A stretch of DNA of 64,000 bases from Kordiimonas sp. (GTDB lineage Bacteria; Pseudomonadota; Alphaproteobacteria; Sphingomonadales; Emcibacteraceae). Each line of letters starts with the position of its first letter. Position 1 is the first letter of the stretch. Of this stretch, positions 1-8,474 are shown in pieces. Made by a program: the position numbers and the translations under genes. The DNA lies in the NCBI GenBank assembly GCA_002700365.1, contig PADB01000010.1:606504-670503 (forward strand), read 5' to 3'. The notes under the pieces were generated by a model. The model was not told the origin of the DNA, searched no databases, and worked only from the letters and a program-made list of their open reading frames with translations.

Positions 1-2
1 TG

Positions 3-1757
3 CCCAAAAAGGGACGAGGTAAAGGCCAAGCGCTCGATCCTTTAAGTATTCCGAGTAAGCTAAAAACAGCACTCGAAGCGCTGTACGGGCATTACGAAAA
101 AACTTTCGAGCTGTGGGAAAAAGAAGGCATAAAAGTCCCGCCGTGTTTTATTGTTGTTTGTAACAATACCTCAACGTCGAAGCTGGTTTTTGACTATATC
201 TCAGGCTTTCATCGTGAAAACGAAGACGGTTCGACCGAACTTGAAAATGGCCGATTAAAACTCTTCAGAAACTTCGATGACCACGGAAATCCGCTAGCCA
301 GACCAAACACGCTGCTTATTGATAGTGAGCAACTGGAATCCGGTGAAGCCTTGGATACAAATTTCCGCGCTATGGCTTCAGATGAGATTGACCGCTATCG
401 TCGCGAAATCATTGAGCGAACCAAAGACGTTCGCGCAGCAGATAACATCACAGACCAAGACCTCCTTCGCGAGGTAATGAATACCGTAGGAAAATACGGC
501 GCACTGGGTGGCAATATCCGTTGTGTAGTATCGGTTTCGATGCTGACTGAAGGATGGGATGCCAACACAGTTACCCATGTTTTGGGTGTAAGAGCATTCG
601 GTACGCAGCTCCTTTGCGAGCAGGTAATCGGTAGAGCGCTACGACGCCAATCCTACGACCTTAATGAAGAGAACCGCTTCAATGTCGAATATGCTGACGT
701 TCTAGGTATCCCCTTTGACTTCACCGCCAAGCCTGTTGTCGCACCGCCGCAGCCACCACGAGAAACCATTCACGTTAAAGCTGTTCGCCCTCAGCGTGAC
801 CACCTCGAAATCCGTTTTCCGCGTGTAACCGGCTATCGTGTTGAATTACCGGAAGAGCGATTAACCGCAGAGTTCAATGAAGACTCCATTCTTGAGCTAA
901 CCCCCGAACTGGTCGGCCCATCCGTTACCCAAAATGCTGGCATTATTGGTGAAACAATTGATCTAAACCTAATTCACACTGGCGATTTAAGACATTCCAC
1001 ATTACTTTTCAATCTCACTCAACGCCTGCTTTACACCAAATGGCGAGACCCTGGTGAGGAGCCAAAACTACACCTATTCGGCCAGCTCAAGCGTATTACC
1101 AAACAGTGGCTCGATGGCTGTCTGGTATGCAAAGGTCAGACGTATCCTGCGCAGCTCATGTATCAGGAGCTGGCGGATATGGCCTGTTCGAGAATAACCG
1201 CTGCCATTACCCAAGCCGAGCAAAATAAAGACAGGCCGATTAAAGCGCTACTCGATCCCTATAACCCAACAGGCTCGACAATGCATGTCAGCTTTAATAC
1301 CTCGAAAACCGAAAGGTGGGAAACCAACCCACTGAAATCGCATATTAACTGGGTGATCCTCGATAGTGATTGGGAGGCTGAGTTTTGCCGTGTTGCCGAG
1401 TCACATGAGCGTGTGACCGCCTACGTTAAAAACCATAGCCTTGGTTTAGAGGTTCCGTATCGCTATGGTTCAGAAACCAGAAAATACAGGCCGGACTTTA
1501 TTGTTCAGATCAACGATGGCAATGAAGACCTACTAAATCTCGTTGTTGAGATTAAAGGCTACCGCAGAGAAGATGCTAAAGAAAAGAAACTCACGATGGA
1601 TACCTACTGGATACCAGGCGTAAACAATTTAAAAAGTTATGGCAGGTGGGCCTTTGTTGAGTTTGGGGATGTGTTTGAGATGGAGCATGATTTTAAAAAG
1701 AAAGTCGAAGAGCAATTTAATAAGATGATAGAAACAGCGTTGGGGAAAGGACAATAA
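3..1757 (+). CDS. res: Type III restriction enzyme, Res (helicase-nuclease) subunit, 5'-truncated by window
   Basis: The frame is open from base 3, so this is the C-terminal 584 residues of a longer protein whose start lies outside the window. Helicase domain 2 is visible: an SMLTEGWDA motif V near base 540, then the QVIGRALRR arginine-finger motif VI near 630. The C-terminal quarter has a PD-(D/E)XK nuclease core, with PDF near base 1493 and EIK near base 1549. In type III systems Res translocates on DNA and cuts when paired with Mod. The Mod gene follows after one base. Gene order here is res-mod, whereas mod-res is the usual order. Confidence 0.88.
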   Translation, partial: PKKGRGKGQALDPLSIPSKLKTALEALYGHYEKTFELWEKEGIKVPPCFIVVCNNTSTSKLVFDYISGFHRENEDGSTELENGRLKLFRNFDDHGNPLARPNTLLIDSEQLESGEALDTNFRAMASDEIDRYRREIIERTKDVRAADNITDQDLLREVMNTVGKYGALGGNIRCVVSVSMLTEGWDANTVTHVLGVRAFGTQLLCEQVIGRALRRQSYDLNEENRFNVEYADVLGIPFDFTAKPVVAPPQPPRETIHVKAVRPQRDHLEIRFPRVTGYRVELPEERLTAEFNEDSILELTPELVGPSVTQNAGIIGETIDLNLIHTGDLRHSTLLFNLTQRLLYTKWRDPGEEPKLHLFGQLKRITKQWLDGCLVCKGQTYPAQLMYQELADMACSRITAAITQAEQNKDRPIKALLDPYNPTGSTMHVSFNTSKTERWETNPLKSHINWVILDSDWEAEFCRVAESHERVTAYVKNHSLGLEVPYRYGSETRKYRPDFIVQINDGNEDLLNLVVEIKGYRREDAKEKKLTMDTYWIPGVNNLKSYGRWAFVEFGDVFEMEHDFKKKVEEQFNKMIETALGKGQ

Positions 1758-1758
1758 C

Positions 1759-4548
1759 ATGGCGAGAACGACAAAACCCAAAGCCAAGAAGCAGGTCGAA
1801 ACCCTTACCCACGAAGATGCATCACGTAAGAACATTCCGACTGCCGAATATGAAGCGGTGCTTCATGAGAAAGACAAAAGCTCAGTTCGTGTTGCTTACG
1901 AGCGCCGTAACCGTGACCTCGACCCTCAATTAGTCTGGCGCGGAAAAGATGAGCAAGATTGGTCTGATCTGGTTGTCCACGCGCCGCCACTTTATATCCA
2001 GGAAAAAGTTCATCCCAAAGTCTTGATAGACGATTTACGCCGCCAAACTGAGCAGGCCCAGGCGGAAGCCGAAGAACAAGATCAGGGGTTTATGGGTGAT
2101 CTGTTTGCAGACTTCAATGGCTTGCCAAGTGAGGATGCTAAAACTGAGTTTTATCAGCACGATGCTCACTGGGCCAATCGAATGATTCTTGGTGATAGTC
2201 TTCAGGTCATGGCATCTTTAGCTGAGAGAGAAGGTTTAAGGGGGAAAGTGCAGACAATCTTCTTTGACCCGCCATATGGGATTAAATTTAATTCTAACTT
2301 TCAATGGTCAACAGAGAATAGAGATGTCAAAGATGGTAAATCCGACCATATAACTAGAGAGCCTGAAATGGTGAAGGCTTTTAGAGATACGTGGCGTGAC
2401 GGAATTAATTCATACCTAACCTATTTTAGAGATAGGGTAACTGTCGCGAGAGATTTATTGTCTGATTCCGGATCAATTTTTGTACAAATTGGCGAGGAAA
2501 ATGTTCATCGTGTTCGGTCGGTGCTAGATGAAGTGTTTGGAGAAACAAATTTTTGCGCACAGATCTCATTTGTAAAGGCAGGGGCGCTCGGTGCAACTGG
2601 ACTACCTCGAAGGCTCGACTACATATTATGGTACGGCAAGAATGGTGAGCTAACGAAATTCAGAAAAGCGCTAGTTGCGAAGAGTTTGGATGATCTGGGT
2701 CAGTATACTCAAATTGTTGAGGATGACTACTCACTAAGGCCTCTCTCAAAGGAAGAAAAACGAGACTTAAAAAAAATTCCTGTAGATCGTCTTTCTAGGC
2801 TGGTCTCATTCACAAAGCCAGGCCCTGGTGCGCGATATGGTTTATCTTTTGAAGGTAAAGAATTTGATCCAGGAAAACGATGGTGGGGTTTTCCAGAGAA
2901 TAGTACAAATAGAATAATTAAGGCTGGTCGTATTCGGCGACAGGGTAAATCTATTGCCAGTTTGAGATATTGGAACGATTACGCGGTGGAAGAGTTATCG
3001 AATCTATGGACTAACACTGCGTCGGGAAGTGGCATGGATAAAGTTTATGTTGTCCAAACTAACATCGAAGTCGTTAAGCGTTGTATTTTAATGTCAAGTG
3101 ATCCAGGTGATCTTGTTCTTGACCCAACTTGCGGCTCCGGAACAACTGCATATGTTTCAGAGCAGTGGGGTCGTCGTTGGATCACTATCGACACTTCTCG
3201 CGTTGCATTAGCGCTAGCTAGAATTAGAATAATGGGCGCTAAATTTTCATATTATCTGCTTGCAGATTCTCCAGAGGGCCAACAGAAAGAGGCAGATATT
3301 ACGCGCGCTGCTCCTTCCATTAAACCGACCGCAGGTAATATTAGTTACGGATTTGTATATGAACGTGTGCCTCACATTACCCTAAAAGCTATAGCAAACA
3401 ATACTGAAGTAGACGTTATATGGGAAAAATTTCAGGAGAAGCTTGAACCTCTTCGAACTGAATTAAATAAAGAGCTTGGTAAATACTGGGAAGAATGGCA
3501 AATCCCTAGGGAGGTGGAAGATTCGTGGTCAAAGAAAGCTAAGAGTGCTCACAAGTCCTGGTGGGAACAACGTGTAAAAAGACAGAAAGAAATAGATGCG
3601 TCAGTAGCTGCGAAAGCTGATTTTAAATATCTTTATGATAGGCCTTACGAAGACAAAAAAAAGGTACGAGTAGCAGGCCCTTTTACTGTAGAAAGCTTAT
3701 CTCCACACCGTGCCTTAACGGTAGGAGTTGATGATGAGCTAATTGACCCTTTGAATCAAAAAGAAGAATTTGAGGGCGAACAAGACTTTGTTCAGATTAT
3801 CCTTGAAAATCTTAAAACCGCTGGTGTTCAGCAATCCAATAAGCAAGACAAAATCGACTTTATTTCATTGTCTCCCTGGCCAGGTGATTTGGTCTGCGCC
3901 GAAGGCAAATACATTGACGAAACTGAAACAGAAAAACGCGCCGCGATATTTATCGGGCCGGAATTCGGCACAGTTTCTCGTCCCGACCTAGTTCAGGCAG
4001 CAAGAGAAGCCGCCGACGCTGGTTTTGATGTGTTGATTGCCTGTGCCTTTAACTATGATGCCCATTCTACTGAATTTGAAAAACTTGGCCGTGTTCCCGT
4101 GTTGAAGGCACGCATGAATGCCGACCTGCACATGGCTGATGACCTGAAAAATACAGGAAAAGGCAATCTATTCGTTATCTTTGGTGAGCCGGACATTGAT
4201 GTACTGGATGCTGAAGACGACAAAATTCAAGTCAAAATCAACGGCGTTGATGTGTTTCACCCCAATACTGGCGAAGTGCGTAGCGACGGAGCCGAAGGCA
4301 TCGCTTGCTGGTTTATCGATACAGACTACAACGAAGAAAGCTTTTTCGTTCGCCAGGCATATTTCCTCGGTGCAAATGATCCATACAAGTCACTCAAGAC
4401 AACCCTGAAGGCAGAAATCAATCAAGAGGCCTGGGATACGCTGAATAGCGATATATCACGGCCATTTGATAAACCTAAAAACGGACGCATTGCAGTCAAG
4501 GTTATCAACCACCTTGGCGATGAAGTCATGAAAGTTTATCGGGTTTAA
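1759..4548 (+). CDS. mod: Type III site-specific adenine-N6 DNA methyltransferase (Mod)
   Basis: 929 residues. The catalytic motif IV, DPPYG, is near residue 170, and the AdoMet-binding motif I, DPTCGSGTT, is near residue 455. That IV-before-I order marks a beta-class N6-adenine methyltransferase. The region between the motifs is the likely target-recognition domain and is AT-richer than the ends, as expected of a shuffled specificity segment. The C-terminal 300 residues are unusually long for Mod and resemble the extended Mod proteins paired with DEAD-box Res subunits. It starts one base after the res stop, so the two are coupled. Function follows from the family; the recognition sequence cannot be read. 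Confidence 0.88.
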   Translation: MARTTKPKAKKQVETLTHEDASRKNIPTAEYEAVLHEKDKSSVRVAYERRNRDLDPQLVWRGKDEQDWSDLVVHAPPLYIQEKVHPKVLIDDLRRQTEQAQAEAEEQDQGFMGDLFADFNGLPSEDAKTEFYQHDAHWANRMILGDSLQVMASLAEREGLRGKVQTIFFDPPYGIKFNSNFQWSTENRDVKDGKSDHITREPEMVKAFRDTWRDGINSYLTYFRDRVTVARDLLSDSGSIFVQIGEENVHRVRSVLDEVFGETNFCAQISFVKAGALGATGLPRRLDYILWYGKNGELTKFRKALVAKSLDDLGQYTQIVEDDYSLRPLSKEEKRDLKKIPVDRLSRLVSFTKPGPGARYGLSFEGKEFDPGKRWWGFPENSTNRIIKAGRIRRQGKSIASLRYWNDYAVEELSNLWTNTASGSGMDKVYVVQTNIEVVKRCILMSSDPGDLVLDPTCGSGTTAYVSEQWGRRWITIDTSRVALALARIRIMGAKFSYYLLADSPEGQQKEADITRAAPSIKPTAGNISYGFVYERVPHITLKAIANNTEVDVIWEKFQEKLEPLRTELNKELGKYWEEWQIPREVEDSWSKKAKSAHKSWWEQRVKRQKEIDASVAAKADFKYLYDRPYEDKKKVRVAGPFTVESLSPHRALTVGVDDELIDPLNQKEEFEGEQDFVQIILENLKTAGVQQSNKQDKIDFISLSPWPGDLVCAEGKYIDETETEKRAAIFIGPEFGTVSRPDLVQAAREAADAGFDVLIACAFNYDAHSTEFEKLGRVPVLKARMNADLHMADDLKNTGKGNLFVIFGEPDIDVLDAEDDKIQVKINGVDVFHPNTGEVRSDGAEGIACWFIDTDYNEESFFVRQAYFLGANDPYKSLKTTLKAEINQEAWDTLNSDISRPFDKPKNGRIAVKVINHLGDEVMKVYRV

Positions 4549-4561
4549 GGAGAGGCTGGCC

Positions 4562-6643
4562 ATGGAATTTCGCATATCAGATTCATTTACCAGTAGCCTC
4601 GCCAAACTGACTGGCGATGAGCAAAAGGCCGTTAAAACAACGGCCTTTGATCTACAAATGAATCCTGAAAATCCAGGTAATAGCTTCCATAAGCTGGATC
4701 GCGCTCAGGATAAGAATTTCTGGTCGGTGCGTGTTAATCGAGACATACGCATCATTGTCCATCGCTCTAAAGCGAGCTTATTGCTCTGCTATGTAGATCA
4801 CCACGATGATGCCTATAAATGGGCCGAAAAACGCAAACTTGAAACGCATCCCAAGACGGGGGCCGCCCAGCTCGTTGAAATCAGAGAGCGCGTCGAAGAG
4901 ATACGTGTACCTTACTATGTCAATGTGGAATCTACCCCACCGCCTAAGCCTCTGCTTTTTGATCGTTTTGATGATGACAAGTTACTGGAATATGGTGTAC
5001 CGCCAGAGTGGTTGGCCGATGTAAAGGCATCCGATGAAGATTCAATATTAGAATTGTCGGATCACCTTCCCGCAGAAGCCGCAGAAGCCCTCATTGAAAT
5101 TGCCGTTGGTGGAACGCCAAGAGCGCCAGTAGTTATTTCACCAGAGAGCAATCCATTCGAACACCCTGATGCGCAGCGCAGATTCCGTGCTATGGTCGAT
5201 ACGGAAGAGCTGGAGAGAGCGCTTGATGCACCATGGGAGAAGTGGACTGTATTCCTTCACCCAGATCAGCAAGAACTGGTTGAAAAAGATTTCAATGGGC
5301 CTGCTCGTGTTTCCGGTTCGGCTGGAACAGGCAAAACCATTGTGGCACTGCACCGCGCAGTGCATTTAGCGAGAGAGAATGCTGAAGCGCGTGTTTTGCT
5401 TACGACTTTCTCCGACACGCTGGCCAACGCACTAAAAGAAAAGCTTAAACACCTTATTGGTAATACACCGCGACTGGCGGAACGCTTGGAAATCCATTCA
5501 ATGGATTCTATCGCTGTCCGGCTCCACAAATTCAATGTCAGTAACAAAAAGCTACTCAATCGAGAGCAATTATTTGAACTCATCTCGAAACATTCTCAAG
5601 GCATTGACGGACTTCGCTATTCGGTGGCATTCATTTTCGAAGAATGGCTTCAGGTGGTCGATGCCTGGCAGATCAATACGTGGGATGAATACAAAGACGT
5701 TCAAAGATTAGGCCGAAAAACCAGACTGGCAGAAACCCAGCGACAAGTTTTATGGACGATATTTGAAACGGTAAATGCTGAATTGGTTGAGACTAACTCA
5801 GTATCTATGGCTGGCATATACCTCGATCTAACCCATTCCCTGGAAGAAAAGAAAAACAGTCCCTTTGATTTTGTAGTTGTCGATGAGGCCCAAGACATTA
5901 GTATTCCGCAGCTTAGATTTCTTGCTGCGCTTGGTGGTGCAAAGCCAAATGCATTGTTCTTTGCAGGAGATTTAGGTCAACGCATATTCCAGCAGGCTTT
6001 CTCTTGGAAATCCCTTGGCGTTGATATTCGCGGCAGGTCTAAAACGCTTCGCGTGAATTACCGCACTTCGCATCAGATAAGGATGCAGTCAGACCGTTTG
6101 CTTGGCCCCAGTGTTGCAGATGTTGATGGTTACGAAGATGATCGAACCAGCACCGTCTCAGTATTCAATGGCCCTGAACCGACCATTCGAAATTTTGATT
6201 CCCACGAAGATGAAATCGAGTTTGTTGCAGATTGGCTGGTGAAGCTTTCTGGCGACGGATATGAGGCTCATGAAATCGGCTTGATTGTTCGTTCAGACAA
6301 GGAAATAGCAAGAGCTGCATCGGCAATTGAAAAGGCAGGGATCACTTACAAGCAGCTAGACAGTTACATACAGCTTGCACACGGTTACGCTTCAATTTGC
6401 ACAATGCACTTAGCTAAAGGACTAGAATTTAGAGCGGTTGTTGTAATGGCCTGTGATGATGAGATTATTCCGTCTCAGGAGCGTATTGAAGCAGTCGCCG
6501 ATAATGCCGATCTTGAAGAAGTATACGATACAGAAAGACACTTGCTGTACGTAGCTTGTACAAGAGCAAGGGATAGGCTTCTTGTTACCAGTGGTGAGTT
6601 GCCATCAGAATTTTTGGATGATTTGTCCCCTGTCAGTTTGTAG
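4562..6643 (+). CDS. RelE/ParE-like domain fused to UvrD/Rep-family SF1 helicase
   Basis: 693 residues, preceded by AAGGAG at good spacing and 13 bases after mod. Residues 1-95 look like a RelE/ParE fold: FWSVRVNRDIRIIV followed by VDHHDDAYKWA, the typical C-terminal strand and helix of such toxins. No antitoxin gene is adjacent. From residue 250 it is an SF1A helicase: Walker A GSAGTGKT near 251, Walker B VDEAQD near 440, motif IV NYRTS, motif V LAKGLEF and motif VI YVACTRARDRLLV near 664. It sits between a type III RM pair and a SIR2-HerA pair, so a role in DNA sensing or processing during defence is inferred. The RelE domain may be a recognition or effector module. Confidence 0.82.
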   Translation: MEFRISDSFTSSLAKLTGDEQKAVKTTAFDLQMNPENPGNSFHKLDRAQDKNFWSVRVNRDIRIIVHRSKASLLLCYVDHHDDAYKWAEKRKLETHPKTGAAQLVEIRERVEEIRVPYYVNVESTPPPKPLLFDRFDDDKLLEYGVPPEWLADVKASDEDSILELSDHLPAEAAEALIEIAVGGTPRAPVVISPESNPFEHPDAQRRFRAMVDTEELERALDAPWEKWTVFLHPDQQELVEKDFNGPARVSGSAGTGKTIVALHRAVHLARENAEARVLLTTFSDTLANALKEKLKHLIGNTPRLAERLEIHSMDSIAVRLHKFNVSNKKLLNREQLFELISKHSQGIDGLRYSVAFIFEEWLQVVDAWQINTWDEYKDVQRLGRKTRLAETQRQVLWTIFETVNAELVETNSVSMAGIYLDLTHSLEEKKNSPFDFVVVDEAQDISIPQLRFLAALGGAKPNALFFAGDLGQRIFQQAFSWKSLGVDIRGRSKTLRVNYRTSHQIRMQSDRLLGPSVADVDGYEDDRTSTVSVFNGPEPTIRNFDSHEDEIEFVADWLVKLSGDGYEAHEIGLIVRSDKEIARAASAIEKAGITYKQLDSYIQLAHGYASICTMHLAKGLEFRAVVVMACDDEIIPSQERIEAVADNADLEEVYDTERHLLYVACTRARDRLLVTSGELPSEFLDDLSPVSL

Positions 6644-6708
6644 CTTGGAAAATGGGCTTTTGAGATCGGCCAATTTGGATAAATCGAAGTTAAGAGTGGG
6701 TCTAGGAT

Positions 6709-8013
6709 ATGAACGAAGAATCAAACCTTGCCAGTTGGAACGATTGTAACCTCTATAAGGTTCGCGATCAGCGCCAGCCTGTCAAGCTCGAAGAGCTGGA
6801 AGCGGAGAAACTTCGTTCAGAGATTGAACCGTGGCTAACAGCGCTGTTTCAAAGTGAGCATTTGTCACTTTTGCTGGGCGGTGGAATATCCTCTTCACTT
6901 CATTGGATGGCAAAAAATGAAGCCGGAGCGGGAATGGCACAAATTCCCTTTTCTGTTTTCAAAGAACAAATTGCAACGGCCTCCAAAGAAAGTGCTCTTA
7001 AGTCTGGTCGCGGTGAGGCGAATATTGAAGACCAGATTCGTGTCTGTAATGAGCTAGTAAAAGGCTTGGGTATCTATGTTTCTGAAGATGTATATGGGAG
7101 CAAGAAAATCAGAAAAAACCTTTCCAAGTTTGAAAGGGAGCTTGAGGATGGTCTGGCAGAATTTGCAAATCTGATTCTGAAATGTGAATACAACATTATC
7201 AATTCGACCAATGCTCAACAAGCGGCTGAGTACCTAATGAGTTTTCTCATTAGCTTCGCAAGTCGCTCAGCAACGAGAGAACGCCTAAATATTTTCACAA
7301 CAAATTATGACCGCATAATCGAGTACGGCTCTGAATTGGCTGGTATTCGCCTGATTGATCGTTTTGTTGGGTCTGTTAATCCGGTTTTCCGATCTTCCCG
7401 AATGGAGGTCGATATGCATTACAACCCACCCGGTATTCGCGGAGAACCGCGATACTTGGAGGGTGTGGTTCACTATTCAAAGCTTCACGGGTCGCTGGAC
7501 TGGAGTGCCAAAGACGGTGTTGTCCGTCGATATGCTTTGCCGTATGGCGCTAGCGATATCGGCACGTACTTGGAGGACGGGTGTGAGAATCTCCTTATCT
7601 ACCCCAACGCAGCAAAGGACAAAGAAACCTCTGAATACCCTTACGTTGAGCTGTTTCGGGACTTTGCTGCATCAGTATGTCGTGCCAATTCGACGGTCGT
7701 AGTTTACGGATACAGTTTTGGTGACGACCATATCAATAGAGTTATTGCCGACATGCTAACGATCCCTTCAACACACTTGGTAATCATTAGTTTTGATGAC
7801 CAAGGAGATAGGATCAAACATTTCTACGAGCGGGTTAAAAGACCTGCACAGATATCACTTCTCATCGGTGGGCATTTTGGTGATCTGAAGTCGTTGGTTG
7901 ACAACTACCTGCCCAAGCCAGCCATTGATCGTACTACCATTAAAATGGCTGATCTTCTGAAAGCGCGGGGTATTGCAGCTCCCCATGTCGAACATGGTCA
8001 GGAGGAATCATGA
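6709..8013 (+). CDS. SIR2-like protein of SIR2-HerA defence module 1 (putative NADase)
   Basis: 434 residues. SIR2 motifs in order: LLGGGIS near residue 53 (nucleotide-binding glycines), FTTNYD near 196, LHGSLDW near 259 and YGYSFGDDHIN near 332. Defence SIR2 domains of this kind hydrolyse NAD+ after phage sensing; here the activity is inferred from family. The stop overlaps the next start (ATGA), and AGGAGG precedes that start, so translation of the HerA-like partner is coupled. It lies 65 bases after the RelE-UvrD gene. The paired SIR2-HerA organisation corresponds to the described Nezha-type system. A second, divergent copy is at 16578. Confidence 0.85.
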   Translation: MNEESNLASWNDCNLYKVRDQRQPVKLEELEAEKLRSEIEPWLTALFQSEHLSLLLGGGISSSLHWMAKNEAGAGMAQIPFSVFKEQIATASKESALKSGRGEANIEDQIRVCNELVKGLGIYVSEDVYGSKKIRKNLSKFERELEDGLAEFANLILKCEYNIINSTNAQQAAEYLMSFLISFASRSATRERLNIFTTNYDRIIEYGSELAGIRLIDRFVGSVNPVFRSSRMEVDMHYNPPGIRGEPRYLEGVVHYSKLHGSLDWSAKDGVVRRYALPYGASDIGTYLEDGCENLLIYPNAAKDKETSEYPYVELFRDFAASVCRANSTVVVYGYSFGDDHINRVIADMLTIPSTHLVIISFDDQGDRIKHFYERVKRPAQISLLIGGHFGDLKSLVDNYLPKPAIDRTTIKMADLLKARGIAAPHVEHGQEES

Positions 8014-8444
8014 GCATTTCTCCGGTAGAGCACTCGGCCTCGTTACGGATTGGTGCAGTCGAATTTGTATCACCGGATGAGATAAAGGTAGCTCTGGATT
8101 TGGAAGCTCCAGACGGAATAGCGGCAAATGCTGGCATTCCGAGAGCATTCCCTCGTATCAATAGTTACGTGCTCGTTGCTACTGAGTCCGGTCATATCGT
8201 GGCGCAGGTAGAATGGATAGCAGTTGAACGGTCTCCATTTCCCAAACGTAAGGGGTTTCAAGACTACGGCCTTGTAGATTTGCCGTTTCCTCTTCGTAAG
8301 ATGCGAGTCAATCCGCTTGGCATTATTAAAAAGGATGGTGAGACCTTTTTATTCAAGCGAGGCGTACACGGATTTCCAAGCGTTGGCGAGCCAGTTCTTA
8401 TTCCGACGGATGAACAGCTAAGAGCCATCATTGAGTCAGGTTAA
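8010..8444 (+). CDS. N-terminal HAS-barrel part of HerA-like ATPase, ended by an in-frame ochre stop
   Basis: 144 residues of beta-rich sequence matching the N-terminal barrel domain of HerA proteins, as also found fused in the second HerA at 17842. It starts by ATGA overlap with SIR2 and has a strong AGGAGG. It ends at TAA 8442-8444. The same frame continues for ten more codons, including an IGTS motif that HerA-2 also has just before its P-loop region, directly into the ATPase ORF at 8475. Joined, the two pieces give about 687 codons, close to the 683 residues of HerA-2. This is therefore probably one herA gene interrupted by a nonsense codon, or a natural split or readthrough gene. Confidence 0.75.
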   Translation: MSISPVEHSASLRIGAVEFVSPDEIKVALDLEAPDGIAANAGIPRAFPRINSYVLVATESGHIVAQVEWIAVERSPFPKRKGFQDYGLVDLPFPLRKMRVNPLGIIKKDGETFLFKRGVHGFPSVGEPVLIPTDEQLRAIIESG

Positions 8445-8474
8445 AAAAGGCGTGTAAAGATTGGTACAAGCCCC

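Noticed and set aside
4562-4850. RelE-like domain as part of a conventional toxin-antitoxin pair
   Set aside because: No antitoxin-sized gene lies upstream; mod ends 13 bases before, and the domain is fused in frame to the helicase.
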